DNA of 64,000 nt, taken from positions 1 through 64,000 of the forward strand of contig JAMCSN010000197.1 of the NCBI GenBank assembly GCA_023381535.1, given 5' to 3'. Position numbers and translations under genes: made by a program. Position 1 is the first letter of the stretch; each line of letters begins with the position of its first letter. This document shows positions 25,772 through 34,701 of the stretch, in pieces. The stretch is from Bacteroidota bacterium. Its GTDB lineage: Bacteria > Bacteroidota > Ignavibacteria > Ignavibacteriales > Melioribacteraceae. Below the pieces are notes generated by a model. It worked only from the letters and a program-made list of their open reading frames with translations, did no database searches and was not told the origin of the DNA.

Positions 25772-27457
25772 TTAAATCAATTCTTTTACAGCCGAACTTA
25801 AATTACTCAACTCAACAATTTTCTTTTCGTTTGTTGAACGGAGTTTTAACTCAACGTTTCCGTTTTTTAAATTCTTTTCGCCCACCACGACTTGTAAAGG
25901 CATGCCCAGCAAATCGGCATCGTTGAATTTGAACCCGGCGCTTACATCGTTGCGGTCGTCGAATAATACCTCATAACCTTCACCGATCAATTCCAGATAA
26001 ATTCTTTCGCACGCATCTGCAATTGCGCTGTTCTTCATATTCAAACCGATCAAATGAACATTGAAAGGATTGAGCGGCGCTTTCCAGACAATTCCTTTTT
26101 CGTCATAGTTCTGTTCAATGAAACATGCTAGAATTCTTTCTACGCCGATTCCGTAGCTTCCCATCACTATTGGATGTTCTTTGCCGTTTTCATCAAGATA
26201 CATAACGCCGAGTGCGTCGGAATATTTTGTGCCGAGTTTGAAAATATGTCCGAGTTCGATCGCTTTGAAAACGTCAAGCGTGGAACCGCAACGTGTGCAT
26301 TTCTCACCGCTCACGACCGTTCGCAAATCAAAATATTCTATCTTGGGTACGTCACGATTTAAATCAATTCCGCCAGTGTGATAATCGTTTTTATTCGCGC
26401 CGCTGTAAAGGTTGTTTCCGTTCTTTAAGAGATTGTCCGCGATGATTCTGTGTTTGAATCCGATTGGACCGATTGAACCGGCATCAGCGCCGGAAATTTC
26501 TTTCAGCTCTTCCGTGTGCGCGGGACGAACATTACCGCCGAGCACTGAGCCCAATTTTGTTTCGTTAACTTCATCGTTGCCGAGCATCAGCACAAGAACC
26601 GGCTCTCCTTCATGAATATAAATTCTTGATTTAGCAGTTTCATGTTCGTGAATTTTTAAGAACGCACACAAATCATCAATCGATTTTACATTCGGTGTCG
26701 AAATTTCATAAGGTGTTTTGCTTTCATTATTTTGTTTTGCATGCTCGGCGACTGATTGAGCCACTTCCACATTTGCGGCGTAACCGCACTTCTCGCAATA
26801 CGCAACAGTGTCTTCACCGGCATCGCTCTTCACCATAAATTCTTCCGATTTGCTTCCGCCCATCGCGCCGCTTGACGCACCGACAACAAAATATTTCAAG
26901 CCGCATCTATCGAAGATTGCGCGGTAAGCTTTATCATGAAGTGAGTAACCGACATCCAGCCCGGCAAAATCTTTATCAAGCGTGTAAGCGTCCTTCATAA
27001 TAAATTGTCTTCCGCGAATAACACCGCTACGGGGACGCGGTTCGTTTCTAAACTTTGTTTGAATCTGATACCATATTTGCGGCAAATCTTTGTATGAAAC
27101 GACCGAACCTTTAGCGTGGTAAGCAACAATCTCTTCGTGAGTCGGAGCCAAAACATAATCGCGGTTCTTAACATGAAAAAGAATATCGCCGAAAGCTTCA
27201 ACGCGCCCGGTCTGTTCCCAAATTTCTTTCGGATTCAATCCCGGGAAATGAAATTCCTGTCCGCCGATGGCGTTCATCTCTTCGCGAATGATGTCCATAA
27301 TTTTTCTGAGTACTTTGTAACCAAGCGGCAGCCAAGAATAAATTCCGGCGGAAAGTTGCCGCACCAATCCGGCGCGGATCATCAAAATGTGGCTCGGAAT
27401 AACCGCTTCTGACGGCACTTCCTTTAATGTTGGGATGAAAGATTTGCTTAATCGCAT
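25772..27457 (-). CDS. proS: Prolyl-tRNA synthetase (bacterial type with editing insert)
   Basis: Class II synthetase charging tRNA(Pro). The N-terminal catalytic core contains motif 2 (KFRNEPRPRSGVIRGRQFIMKDAYT). The YbaK-like INS editing domain (about residues 225-385) removes Ala-tRNA(Pro). Motif 3 follows (GSYGIGVERILACFIEQ), then the anticodon-binding domain. CEKCGYAANVEVAQ and GEKCTRCGS form cysteine pairs at the domain borders. 561 aa is typical of ProS type 1. Cys-tRNA(Pro) would be cleared in trans by the YbaK protein at 23655. Confidence 0.96.
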   Translation of the reverse strand: MRLSKSFIPTLKEVPSEAVIPSHILMIRAGLVRQLSAGIYSWLPLGYKVLRKIMDIIREEMNAIGGQEFHFPGLNPKEIWEQTGRVEAFGDILFHVKNRDYVLAPTHEEIVAYHAKGSVVSYKDLPQIWYQIQTKFRNEPRPRSGVIRGRQFIMKDAYTLDKDFAGLDVGYSLHDKAYRAIFDRCGLKYFVVGASSGAMGGSKSEEFMVKSDAGEDTVAYCEKCGYAANVEVAQSVAEHAKQNNESKTPYEISTPNVKSIDDLCAFLKIHEHETAKSRIYIHEGEPVLVLMLGNDEVNETKLGSVLGGNVRPAHTEELKEISGADAGSIGPIGFKHRIIADNLLKNGNNLYSGANKNDYHTGGIDLNRDVPKIEYFDLRTVVSGEKCTRCGSTLDVFKAIELGHIFKLGTKYSDALGVMYLDENGKEHPIVMGSYGIGVERILACFIEQNYDEKGIVWKAPLNPFNVHLIGLNMKNSAIADACERIYLELIGEGYEVLFDDRNDVSAGFKFNDADLLGMPLQVVVGEKNLKNGNVELKLRSTNEKKIVELSNLSSAVKELI

Positions 27458-27635
27458 TATCGAAACATGTTAGTTGGAAAATTATGGGCAAAGATAAGAA
27501 ATGGAAAAGCGAATAGGAAATTGCGGTAAGTTGGCAAACAAATTTCGGACGAATCTTTTTCTACGTATCTTTGCCGAAACATTAATTCATTGGATTTGCC
27601 GAAGAAGACATGCAAAACAACTAACAATTAAAAAC

Positions 27636-29078
27636 ATGAATACTGAAAAACGTTTTGAAGATATGCCGCCTGAAGAATTCAAAAAGTATGGCAGCGAATT
27701 GATCGACTGGATTGCAAATTATCTTGATGGGATTGAACAATATCCCGTTTTGCCGAATGTAAAACCGGGTGACATCAAATCTAAACTTCCGAAGATAGCG
27801 CCGGAAGAATCCGAGCCGATGGAAAATATTCTTGCCGATGTTGATAAAATTATTCTGCCAGGCGTTACGCATTGGCAGCATCCGAATTTCATGGCGTATT
27901 TTAATTCGACTGCAAGCGGACCGGGAATTCTCGGCGAACTTTTGAGCGCGGCGTTCAACACAAATGGAATGGTTTGGAAATCTTGTCCTTCGCTCACCGA
28001 ACTGGAAGAAACAGTTTTGATTTGGTTTAGACAATTAATGAACTTGCCCGAAAGTTTCAGTGGAATTATTTACGATACGGCTTCTGTGAGTTCTATGCAC
28101 GCAATAGCTGCCGCGCGAGAAAATTTAAACTTGGGAATTCGCGAAAAGGGAATGAGCGGAATTCCGAAACTCCGGCTTTATTGTTCCGAACACGCGCACT
28201 CATCAATTGAGAAAGGCGCACTTACACTCGGCATCGGTCTCGAAGGAGTTACAAAAATTCCGGTTGAGGCCGAGTTTAAGATGATTCCGGCAGAACTTGA
28301 TAAAGCGATTCAGCGCGATAAGGTAAACGGAATTATTCCGTTCTGTGTTGTGGCAACAATCGGAACGACATCAACGACAAGCGTTGATCCCGTAAATGAA
28401 ATCGTTGCAATTTGTGAACGTGAAAAAATCTGGCTTCACGTTGACGGCGCTCATGCGGGCGTAACGGCAATGCTGCCGGAAATGGATTTTCATTTTATCG
28501 GACTGGAGAAAGCGGATTCGTTCGTGGTCAATCCGCACAAATGGCTAACCGTGCCGGTAGATTTGAGTATTCTCTTCACACGCAAACCGGGAATTTTGAA
28601 ACGGGCATTCAGTTTGGTGCCCGAATATTTGAAAACGGCAGAGGACTCGGTTGTTACCAACTATATGGATTACGGAATTCAGCTTGGCAGAAGATTCCGC
28701 GCGCTCAAGCTTTGGTTTGTACTCCGCTATTTCGGCGCTAACGGACTAAGAGAAATGCTGTGCGAACACATTAGACTTGGTCAACTATTCGCATCATGGA
28801 TCGATGAACATCCAATGTTTGAACGATTGGCGCCAACACCTTTCAGCACAATTTGTTTCCGCGCCAAACCGAACGGTTGGACCGACGAAACGAAACTGAA
28901 TCAGTTAAACGAAAAGCTCATGAATCGGGTTAACTCAACGGGAAAACTTTTCATCACTCACACAAAGTTGAACGGAAAGTTTACGATCAGATTAGTTATC
29001 TCCGGATTACGGCAAGAAGAAAGGCACGTTACGGATGCTTGGCAGTTGATTCAGGATACACTGAACAAATTATTGTAA
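27636..29078 (+). CDS. PLP-dependent aromatic-L-amino-acid decarboxylase family
   Basis: Group II pyridoxal-phosphate decarboxylase of the DOPA/tryptophan/tyrosine decarboxylase family. The start MPPEEFKKYGSELIDWIANYL is characteristic. The substrate-binding PFCVVATIGTTSTTSVDP, the cofactor Asp-Ala pair in HVDGAHAG, and the Schiff-base lysine in NPHKWL are all intact. 480 aa fits the family. The natural substrate (aromatic amino acid, perhaps histidine) cannot be told by eye. I set the start at ATG 27636 because family homology begins there. An upstream in-frame ATG at 27501 would add 45 residues of unrelated basic sequence. Confidence 0.9.
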   Translation: MNTEKRFEDMPPEEFKKYGSELIDWIANYLDGIEQYPVLPNVKPGDIKSKLPKIAPEESEPMENILADVDKIILPGVTHWQHPNFMAYFNSTASGPGILGELLSAAFNTNGMVWKSCPSLTELEETVLIWFRQLMNLPESFSGIIYDTASVSSMHAIAAARENLNLGIREKGMSGIPKLRLYCSEHAHSSIEKGALTLGIGLEGVTKIPVEAEFKMIPAELDKAIQRDKVNGIIPFCVVATIGTTSTTSVDPVNEIVAICEREKIWLHVDGAHAGVTAMLPEMDFHFIGLEKADSFVVNPHKWLTVPVDLSILFTRKPGILKRAFSLVPEYLKTAEDSVVTNYMDYGIQLGRRFRALKLWFVLRYFGANGLREMLCEHIRLGQLFASWIDEHPMFERLAPTPFSTICFRAKPNGWTDETKLNQLNEKLMNRVNSTGKLFITHTKLNGKFTIRLVISGLRQEERHVTDAWQLIQDTLNKLL

Positions 29079-29104
29079 ATATTTCTCTGCGATCTCAGCT
29101 ATTA

Positions 29105-29290
29105 CTTTGCGTTCTCTGCGGTAAATCTTTTTAACCGCAGAGTTCGCTGAGAATTAATTGTGAATGGCTTACACTCTTGATCATGCCCGCCTACCGACGA
29201 GGCAGGCTCTTACTCTGAAAAGAATTAGAGCAAGAGCAAGATTAAGACTAAGAGCAAGATCAAGATTAAGAGCAAGATCAAGAATTAAAT
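29105..29290. repeat. Intergenic repeat cluster
   Basis: Three units lie between the decarboxylase and cysK. First is an imperfect hairpin around 29110-29150 (TCTCTGCGGT / AACCGCAGAG). Second is a GC-rich inverted repeat at 29185-29207 (GCCCGCCT / AGGCAGGC). Third is a degenerate AGAGCAAGATTAAG-like run at 29215-29290. Related units occur at 25700, 16495 and around 41290. Confidence 0.65.
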
Positions 29291-29296
29291 AACAAA

Positions 29297-30208
29297 TCAG
29301 AATAATCCTTCAATCGACAAATATCTTTCACCGGTATCGTAATTAAAAGTAAGAATTCTATTCCCTTCCGGAATTTCACTTAACTTTTTTGCAACTGCCG
29401 CTAATGCGGCACCGGAAGAAATTCCAGCAAAAAGTCCTTCCTCTTTTGCCGCGCGTTGTGTGAACTCAAAAGCTTCTTCCTTAGAAACCGTAATTGCACC
29501 GTCGAGTAAAGTTGTATCAAGATTTTTAGGAATGAATCCGGCGCCAAGTCCTTGAAGGAGATGAGGTCCCGGTTGCCCACCTGAAATCACCGCAGACGCA
29601 GCAGGTTCAACTGCAAAAACTTTTATCTGTGGAAATTTTTCTTTCAACACTTTTGAAACACCGGTTATGTGGCCACCAGTACCGACACCGGTTATTAAGT
29701 AATCAATTCCATCCGGAAAATCTTTCAGAATTTCCTGGGCGGTTGTTTTGATGTGAACTTCAATGTTGGCTTCATTTTCAAACTGCTGCGGTATCCACGC
29801 GTTTGGATTATTTGCGGCTATCTCCTTTGCTTTGGCGATAGCACCTTTCATCCCCAGTTCTTTCGGTGTCAGTTCGAACTTAGCGCCGTAAGCCGACATT
29901 AATTTTCTTCTTTCAACCGACATTGATTCCGGCATTACCAAAATCAATTCGTACTTTTTTATAGCGGCAACAATCGCTAAACCGATGCCGGTATTGCCTG
30001 ATGTCGGCTCAACAATTACGCTGCCCGGTTTCAAGATTCCTTTCTGCTCGGCATCTTCGATCATCGATAGAGCAATTCTATCTTTAATACTTCCGCCCGG
30101 ATTCGCTCTTTCGAGTTTCACCCAAACTTCATGTTTGCTGCCGAATAAATTATTTATTCTAAGATGCGGCGTATTGCCGATTGTCTCGAGTATGTTTTGC
30201 GCTTTCAT
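29297..30208 (-). CDS. cysK: Cysteine synthase (O-acetylserine sulfhydrylase)
   Basis: PLP enzyme that makes cysteine from O-acetylserine and sulfide. The cofactor lysine lies in [10 protein letters not shown] (near residue 41), the asparagine loop in [10 protein letters not shown], and the phosphate-cradle glycines in [17 protein letters not shown] near the C-terminus contacts the pyridine nitrogen. 303 aa is standard. AAGGAG precedes the ATG. It starts 12 bases after the cysE stop, so the two cysteine-synthesis steps are co-transcribed, as in many bacteria. Confidence 0.96.
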   Translation of the reverse strand: MKAQNILETIGNTPHLRINNLFGSKHEVWVKLERANPGGSIKDRIALSMIEDAEQKGILKPGSVIVEPTSGNTGIGLAIVAAIKKYELILVMPESMSVERRKLMSAYGAKFELTPKELGMKGAIAKAKEIAANNPNAWIPQQFENEANIEVHIKTTAQEILKDFPDGIDYLITGVGTGGHITGVSKVLKEKFPQIKVFAVEPAASAVISGGQPGPHLLQGLGAGFIPKNLDTTLLDGAITVSKEEAFEFTQRAAKEEGLFAGISSGAALAAVAKKLSEIPEGNRILTFNYDTGERYLSIEGLF

Positions 30209-30220
30209 TTTTTGTTCTCC

Positions 30221-31084
30221 TTAAATTATAAAATCAATTGATTGTTCAAATTCTTGACTGCTTCGCACGCGGACTTCACTTTTATTATACACAATTGAAT
30301 TTGCCGGAATGCTTTGTGTTATCCATGCGTTGCCGCCGATGACACTTCCTTTGCCGATAACTGTTTTACCGCCGAGTATTACTGCTTGCGAGTAGATTAT
30401 TACATCATCTTCAATTGTCGGATGGCGTTTAGTCTGCGAAAGACTTTTATCCACGCTCAACGCGCCGAGTGTAACGCCCTGATAAATTTTCACGTTCTTA
30501 CCGATGACGGTTGTTTCGCCGATAACGATTCCCGTTCCGTGATCGATAAAAAATGGAGAATCAATTTGCGCTCCGGGATGAATATCGATGCCGGTTTTCT
30601 CGTGAGCGTATTCGGTTAAAATTCTCGGAATGATGGGCAACTTTAGATTGTACAGCTCATGTGCAATTCTGTAAATCACTATTGCCATGAAGCCGGGATA
30701 AGCAAGAATAACTTCATCGATGTTTTCCGCTGCGGGATCGCCCTTGTATATCGCTTCGGCGTCAAGCCAGAGCTTATCATGCAATTCCGGAATCTTTGCG
30801 ATGAATTGTTTTGCCGTCTCGCAGGCATCGCCGGGGAAATGTGAATTCAAATTCTTGATCAAGCTGATAAGATTTCTTTCCATCAACTGAAGTTTGGCAA
30901 GCACGTCTTCGGGCGAGTAATAAATCTTGCTCGAAAAATGAGGAAAGAGAAAATCAATCAGCTCATTTATATATTCTACGGCTTCGGTTTTAAGAGACGA
31001 TGTGCACGAGTGCGTTTGTCTCTTGCTTAATAGTGATTTCGAAAAATTTAAAAATAAATCGTTTCCAATTTTTGGTGTTTTCAT
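30221..31084 (-). CDS. cysE: Serine O-acetyltransferase
   Basis: Acetylates serine with acetyl-CoA, the committing step of cysteine synthesis. An N-terminal helical domain of about 140 residues precedes the left-handed beta-helix with hexapeptide repeats (IDHGTGIVIGETTVIGKNVK, VILGGKTVIGKGSVIGG). The catalytic histidines are in HEKTGIDIHPGA and FIDHGTG. At 287 aa the N-terminal region is longer than in EpsC-type enzymes. The C-terminus ends SIDFII; an isoleucine end is the known anchor for CysK in the cysteine synthase complex, in keeping with cysK being the next gene. Confidence 0.94.
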   Translation of the reverse strand: MKTPKIGNDLFLNFSKSLLSKRQTHSCTSSLKTEAVEYINELIDFLFPHFSSKIYYSPEDVLAKLQLMERNLISLIKNLNSHFPGDACETAKQFIAKIPELHDKLWLDAEAIYKGDPAAENIDEVILAYPGFMAIVIYRIAHELYNLKLPIIPRILTEYAHEKTGIDIHPGAQIDSPFFIDHGTGIVIGETTVIGKNVKIYQGVTLGALSVDKSLSQTKRHPTIEDDVIIYSQAVILGGKTVIGKGSVIGGNAWITQSIPANSIVYNKSEVRVRSSQEFEQSIDFII

Positions 31085-31491
31085 GTTAGTATATGTAATT
31101 GTTAAAAAAGAGTTACTTTAGATGAAAAACAGATATGGTATTAGCAACAGCAACAACAGCAGCAGACTAATGCGGGGGTAGTCCGCCTTTGGCGGATCGA
31201 AGAAGAAACCGGGAATTGGCTTCTTGTTGAATTGATAATATGTGAGCTTTTTCTATTCATTGTTAAAATTTGCATCCAAATATACAAACAAATTTCCGGA
31301 AAAATAGTTCACCAAAGAAAAAAATCTGATAAAGACTACTGGAAAGATCGTATTTGCCGGATTGAGACTACTTGGAAATACCTCTCATTAATTTATCCCG
31401 ATAAACCGGGATCAGAGTGACAAAGAATAATTTTCAGATAATAAAAAAGCGGCAGTATCGCCGCTTCCCATGTTGCAAAATAATAGTTCTA
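31085..31491. other. Intergenic region between cysE and csp
   Basis: 407 bases without a convincing gene. It should hold the cysE promoter near its left end. A small hairpin, TCCGCC TTT GGCGGA, lies at 31182-31196, just after a CAACAACAGCAGCAG run. The csp terminator is at 31443-31466. A 62-codon open frame at 31232 has no family features or ribosome binding site and is not called. Confidence 0.6.
31443..31466 (-). terminator. Terminator of the cold-shock gene
   Basis: Read on the minus strand, AAGCGGC - loop - GCCGCTT is followed by a run of T. It lies about 26 bases after the stop codon of the cold-shock gene. Confidence 0.85.
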
Positions 31492-31704
31492 TTATTTAAC
31501 AACTGTAACGTCTTGAGCTTGAGGTCCTTTTGGTCCATCACCAACGGTGAATTCAACTGCTTGACCCTTTTCAAGAGTTTTGTATCCGTCGTTCTGAATT
31601 GAAGAGAAATGAACGAATACATCGCCACCTTGAGTGCGCTCAATAAAACCGTAACCTTTAGCAGCGTTAAACCATTTTACGGTTCCATTTTCACGGTCTG
31701 CCAT
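31492..31704 (-). CDS. csp: Cold-shock domain protein
   Basis: A 70-residue single cold-shock domain protein that binds single-stranded RNA and DNA. Both RNA-binding motifs are perfect: KGYGFIE (RNP1) and VFVHFSSI (RNP2), after the opening GTVKWFNA. Such proteins melt RNA structure at low temperature or act as general RNA chaperones. The gene is monocistronic with its own terminator. The long AT-rich stretch upstream (to about 31990) may contain a structured 5' leader of the kind that controls csp translation, but no conserved cold box is evident. Confidence 0.96.
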   Translation of the reverse strand: MADRENGTVKWFNAAKGYGFIERTQGGDVFVHFSSIQNDGYKTLEKGQAVEFTVGDGPKGPQAQDVTVVK

Positions 31705-32067
31705 TAAAAAAACTCCTATAAAAATAAAATAATACTTAACTACCGGGACAAATTAACGTGACCGGCGTTTAAGTTTTGGTTGAAACAGCAGTCACATTTA
31801 TCGTCCAACACCTTCAACTTAGCAAAAAAATATAAAACAAAAAAACAAATTTCATTCATTAAACGGTCCGCAGCCAAACATTTTTTTTGTAGTAAAATGT
31901 TTTTTTATTTAGGTTCCAAATAACCTTTTTTGGGGATTGAATTGATTTCTCAAATAGCTCATGCCCGCATTTCAACATTCCGCTGCAAAAGACAATACCT
32001 TAAAGGGGAGGAAACAACAATAACTTATTTCAAGAGAGTTTTTTGTTAATAGATTTGATAAACAACA
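31705..32067. other. csp upstream region / left flank of accessory block
   Basis: 363 bases with no gene. The left 150-200 bases are very AT-rich (long T and A tracts) and must include the csp promoter and probable 5' leader. From about 31960 the composition changes as the attC-like structure at 32068 is approached. I see no coding sequence between the csp region and that structure, so if a cassette preceded it, it has been lost or is non-coding. Confidence 0.5.
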
Positions 32068-32252
32068 GCTAACCAACTCAAAGCGATCGCGTCTTCGACT
32101 TGGTCGTTTGATGTAGTTATTGGCTTTAGCTTTTCAGAGTAGGTTTATTATTCAAAGTTGATTTGTAAAACAAAACTGATTTTAAAACAAAAAAGGTAGT
32201 TGCCAAAAGCGTCAAAGTAGTTTTGGGCGGCGCTTTAGTTGCACCGTTAGCC
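32068..32252 (+). repeat. Integron attC-like recombination site
   Basis: The two ends of this 185-bp stretch are complementary with small bulges, as in folded attC sites. The left arm GCTAACCAACTCAAAGCG (32068-32085) pairs with the right arm CGCTTTAGTTGCACCGTTAGC (32231-32251). The blocks GCTAAC, CAACT and AAAGCG match exactly and are separated by extrahelical bases. The right arm ends in a GTTAGCC core-like site, close to the GTTRRRY consensus. The long spacer resembles Vibrio-type attC sites in general layout. The GNAT gene starts 20 bases later. Confidence 0.6.
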
Positions 32253-32271
32253 AGCCACAAACGATAGACAA

Positions 32272-32742
32272 ATGATTATTCGAGAATATATTGAAACTGA
32301 TGCGGAGACAATTGTTGCACTTTTCACTGAAACAGTTAGGAAAGTCAATATTCAAGATTATTCAAGTGAACAAATTGAAGCGTGGGCTCCAATTAATGCA
32401 GATTTATCAAAATGGAAAGATAGACTTCGTAAATCGATGACATTTATCGCTGAAGAGGGACGGGAAATTATTGGATTTGGTCAATTAGAATCCAATGGAC
32501 ATATAGATTGTTTTTATATTGCTTACAATCGAATTAACACTGGAATTGGCTCTCGTTTGTTTGAAACGATTGAAGATCGAGCTACACAACTAAAAATTAC
32601 TCGTCTCTTTACGGAAGCAAGTATTACAGCGAAACCATTCTTCCTTCGTAAAGGCTTTCGTGTAATCAAACAGCAAATTGTTGAGTTGCGTAATACAAAA
32701 TTCGTTAACTACTCAATGGAAAAACAATTAACGGCTGGCTAA
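32272..32742 (+). CDS. GNAT-family N-acetyltransferase (probable gene cassette)
   Basis: A 156-residue GNAT acyltransferase. The acetyl-CoA binding loop is NRINTGIGSRLFETIEDRA (near residue 88), the preceding beta-4 strand is HIDCFYIA, and the usual C-terminal strand ends in VELRNTKFVNYSME. The substrate is unknown. Its stop codon sits within GGCTGGCTAA (32733-32742), an exact inverted copy of TTAGCCAGCC at 32247-32256. The gene thus lies tightly between two attC-like structures, as a promoterless integron cassette would. GNAT genes are among the most common cassette cargo. Confidence 0.88.
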   Translation: MIIREYIETDAETIVALFTETVRKVNIQDYSSEQIEAWAPINADLSKWKDRLRKSMTFIAEEGREIIGFGQLESNGHIDCFYIAYNRINTGIGSRLFETIEDRATQLKITRLFTEASITAKPFFLRKGFRVIKQQIVELRNTKFVNYSMEKQLTAG

Positions 32743-32810
32743 TCGCTTAAAAAAGTATCCCGCAAAGAACGCGGGACAGGCAACACGGACAGGCAAAAAG
32801 CAAGTTAGGA
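32739..32810 (+). repeat. Second attC-like structure after the GNAT gene
   Basis: About 72 bp. The left arm CTAATCGCTT pairs with the right arm AAGCAAGTTAG through blocks CTAA/TTAG and GCTT/AAGC with unequal bulges, as expected of attC arms. The core end GTTAGGA departs from GTTRRRY at the last base. The interior holds a 6-bp hairpin, TCCCGC / GCGGGA (32758-32776). It is weaker than the site at 32068-32252. Confidence 0.4.
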
Positions 32811-32811
32811 T

Positions 32812-32866
32812 AAACCTCCGAGGTTTTGCCATATAGTGTTTGCCATTCCAAAAACCTCGGTGGTTT
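32812..32866. repeat. AAACCNCCGAGGTTTT inverted repeat
   Basis: Two 16-base arms (32812-32827 and 32851-32866) are reverse complements at 15 of 16 positions, with each arm itself nearly palindromic. The unit is non-coding and lies between the attC-like structure and the restriction-modification genes. Confidence 0.6.
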
Positions 32867-32997
32867 GGTGAGTAAATAAACAACAACCGCTGTTATTGTG
32901 GCGGAGTAAATGCACTACTTTGTGCAAAACAATCGGATTCTCGTAATGAATCAATCAACCCTAATTAGTATATTAACACCAAAAAGATGAAACAGTA

Positions 32998-33957
32998 ATG
33001 AAAGTAAAAGAGATGACATTTGAATTCCACGAAAAACTTTTTAAATCTGATTACAAAGTTATTCTTGGCGACACATTAGAAAACCTTCATAAAATTGAGG
33101 ATGAAAAATTTGATCTAGTTATAACCTCGCCTCCTTATAATGTGGGTAAGGAATATGAAACAAAAAAATCTATAGAATCTTATCTAGAGGATCAAGAAAA
33201 AGTCATCGAAGAATTAATCCGTGTTACTTCTTCAAAAGGTAATATTTGTTGGCAAGTTGGTAATTATGTAGAAAAAGGTGAAATATTTCCTCTAGATATA
33301 TTTTATTATCAAATATTCAAAAAACATAAGCTCAAACTCCGCAATAGAATTGTTTGGCATTTTGGACACGGTTTGCACGCGTCAAACCGATTTTCTGGAA
33401 GGTATGAGACTATTTTGTGGTTTACAAAAAGCAACAATTATGTTTTTAATTTAGACGATGTTAGAGTTCCCGCAAAATATCCTGGCAAAAGACATTTCAA
33501 GGGACCAAAGAAGGGTGAATTATCAGGCAATCCGAAAGGTAAGAATCCTTCTGACGTTTGGGAGATTTTGATAAAGGATTGGGAAAATGAACTCTGGAAT
33601 ATCCCAAATGTAAAATCGAATCACCCAGAAAAAACAGAACACCCTTGCCAATATCCAATTGAGCTTGTAGAACGCTGCGTTCTTGCATTGACTAATGAAG
33701 GAAGTTGGGTGCTTGATCCTTTTGCTGGCGTTGGTTCTACAATGATAGCGTCTATAAAAAACAATAGAAACGTCATAGGTATTGAAAAAGAAAAGAAATA
33801 TGTTGATATCACTAAACAAAGAATAGATAAATTATTCAAAGGCAATCTAAAGATACGTCCCATAACCCAACCTATTCATATACCCTCCGTCAATGACAAA
33901 GTTGCAATACTTCCGCAAGAATGGTTAAATCTCAGATTCAATGGAAATAATAAATGA
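32998..33957 (+). CDS. Type II DNA methyltransferase (TSPPY class)
   Basis: Amino-methyltransferase of a type II restriction-modification system. Catalytic motif IV, TSPPYNVGKEY, lies near residue 45, and the SAM-binding FxGxG motif (DPFAGVGSTMIAS) comes late, near residue 243. This motif order is that of the beta class, which includes N4-cytosine and N6-adenine enzymes. A C-terminal tail of about 45 residues follows. The stop codon overlaps the start of the next gene by four bases (ATGA). That gene is a BglII/BstYI-like nuclease, so the methyltransferase should protect a GATC-centred site of the RGATCY type (inference). Confidence 0.92.
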   Translation: MKVKEMTFEFHEKLFKSDYKVILGDTLENLHKIEDEKFDLVITSPPYNVGKEYETKKSIESYLEDQEKVIEELIRVTSSKGNICWQVGNYVEKGEIFPLDIFYYQIFKKHKLKLRNRIVWHFGHGLHASNRFSGRYETILWFTKSNNYVFNLDDVRVPAKYPGKRHFKGPKKGELSGNPKGKNPSDVWEILIKDWENELWNIPNVKSNHPEKTEHPCQYPIELVERCVLALTNEGSWVLDPFAGVGSTMIASIKNNRNVIGIEKEKKYVDITKQRIDKLFKGNLKIRPITQPIHIPSVNDKVAILPQEWLNLRFNGNNK

Positions 33958-34568
33958 AAATTTCACAGAAATACTCGCACTTGAATGGGGAAGAATATTT
34001 AATTGTTCACCACAAGAAACTTTACAGAGAAATAATTGACGTTATCAAGAGTGTTGATGCAGATGATTTTAAAACAAAAATTAGCAATGAAAAGACTAAA
34101 ATGGGTAATAGTTTATATAGCCCTGTCGAATTGAATAAAGCTCTTGACGAAAAATTTTCTCAAAAAGGTTGGGGCGAAAGTCGTTACAGTTATTACATAA
34201 CTCTTAATCGTAAATTGATGGAAGAAAGTTTATTAATGTCTTCAAAAGAACAGAAAGAGTTTCTCCTAAAACACGGGGAAAACAATCCAATATTTTCTTA
34301 CAATCAAACAGATTTTGTTAAGGATAAAATTGCTGTAGAAGTTCAATTCGGGAAATACTCGTTTGTTGCATATGATTTATTTGTTAAACATATGCTGTTT
34401 TATTCTGGTGGGAAAATAAATTTGGGAATAGAAGTGCTTGCCACAAAAAGAATGCAATCTCAAATGTCATCCGGTGTAGCTTACTTCGAAGGAGAAGTTT
34501 ATAATGTAATGCGCCAAGGTCGAAATAGTCCTCCAGTTCCTCTCTTAATTCTTGGTGTCGAACCTTAA
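33954..34568 (+). CDS. Type II restriction endonuclease, BglII/BstYI family
   Basis: A 204-residue protein that I assign to the BglII/BstYI family by its length and its catalytic stretch, DFVKDKIAVEVQFGKYSFVAYD. That stretch contains the PD-(D/E)xK elements as Asp, then Glu-x-Gln (the family has Gln where most enzymes have Lys). BstYI cuts RGATCY and BglII AGATCT; which site this enzyme reads cannot be told. Its start overlaps the methyltransferase stop, giving linked expression with methylase first. Both genes are AT-rich relative to their surroundings, which suggests acquisition by transfer. Confidence 0.85.
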   Translation: MKISQKYSHLNGEEYLIVHHKKLYREIIDVIKSVDADDFKTKISNEKTKMGNSLYSPVELNKALDEKFSQKGWGESRYSYYITLNRKLMEESLLMSSKEQKEFLLKHGENNPIFSYNQTDFVKDKIAVEVQFGKYSFVAYDLFVKHMLFYSGGKINLGIEVLATKRMQSQMSSGVAYFEGEVYNVMRQGRNSPPVPLLILGVEP

Positions 34569-34645
34569 TTGTTTTGAATTATATAAAAGGTACCCGCCAA
34601 TCCTGCTGCTCAACACAGATAACCCTGAAACTAGTTAAAGGCAAA

Positions 34646-34666
34646 CCCCGATAAAAATTATCGGGG
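34646..34666. terminator. Hairpin downstream of the restriction gene
   Basis: Perfect 9-bp inverted repeat CCCCGATAA / TTATCGGGG with a 3-base loop, between the convergent restriction-endonuclease and TM2 genes. No T tract follows, so it is a weak terminator or a dispersed repeat. Confidence 0.4.
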
Positions 34667-34701
34667 TAAACTTAGCTAAACGCAACTACGTTAATTTAAA
34701 A

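Noticed and set aside
31232..31420. 62-codon plus-strand open frame between cysE and csp
   Set aside because: No ribosome binding site, no family motif, and odd composition; treated as non-coding.
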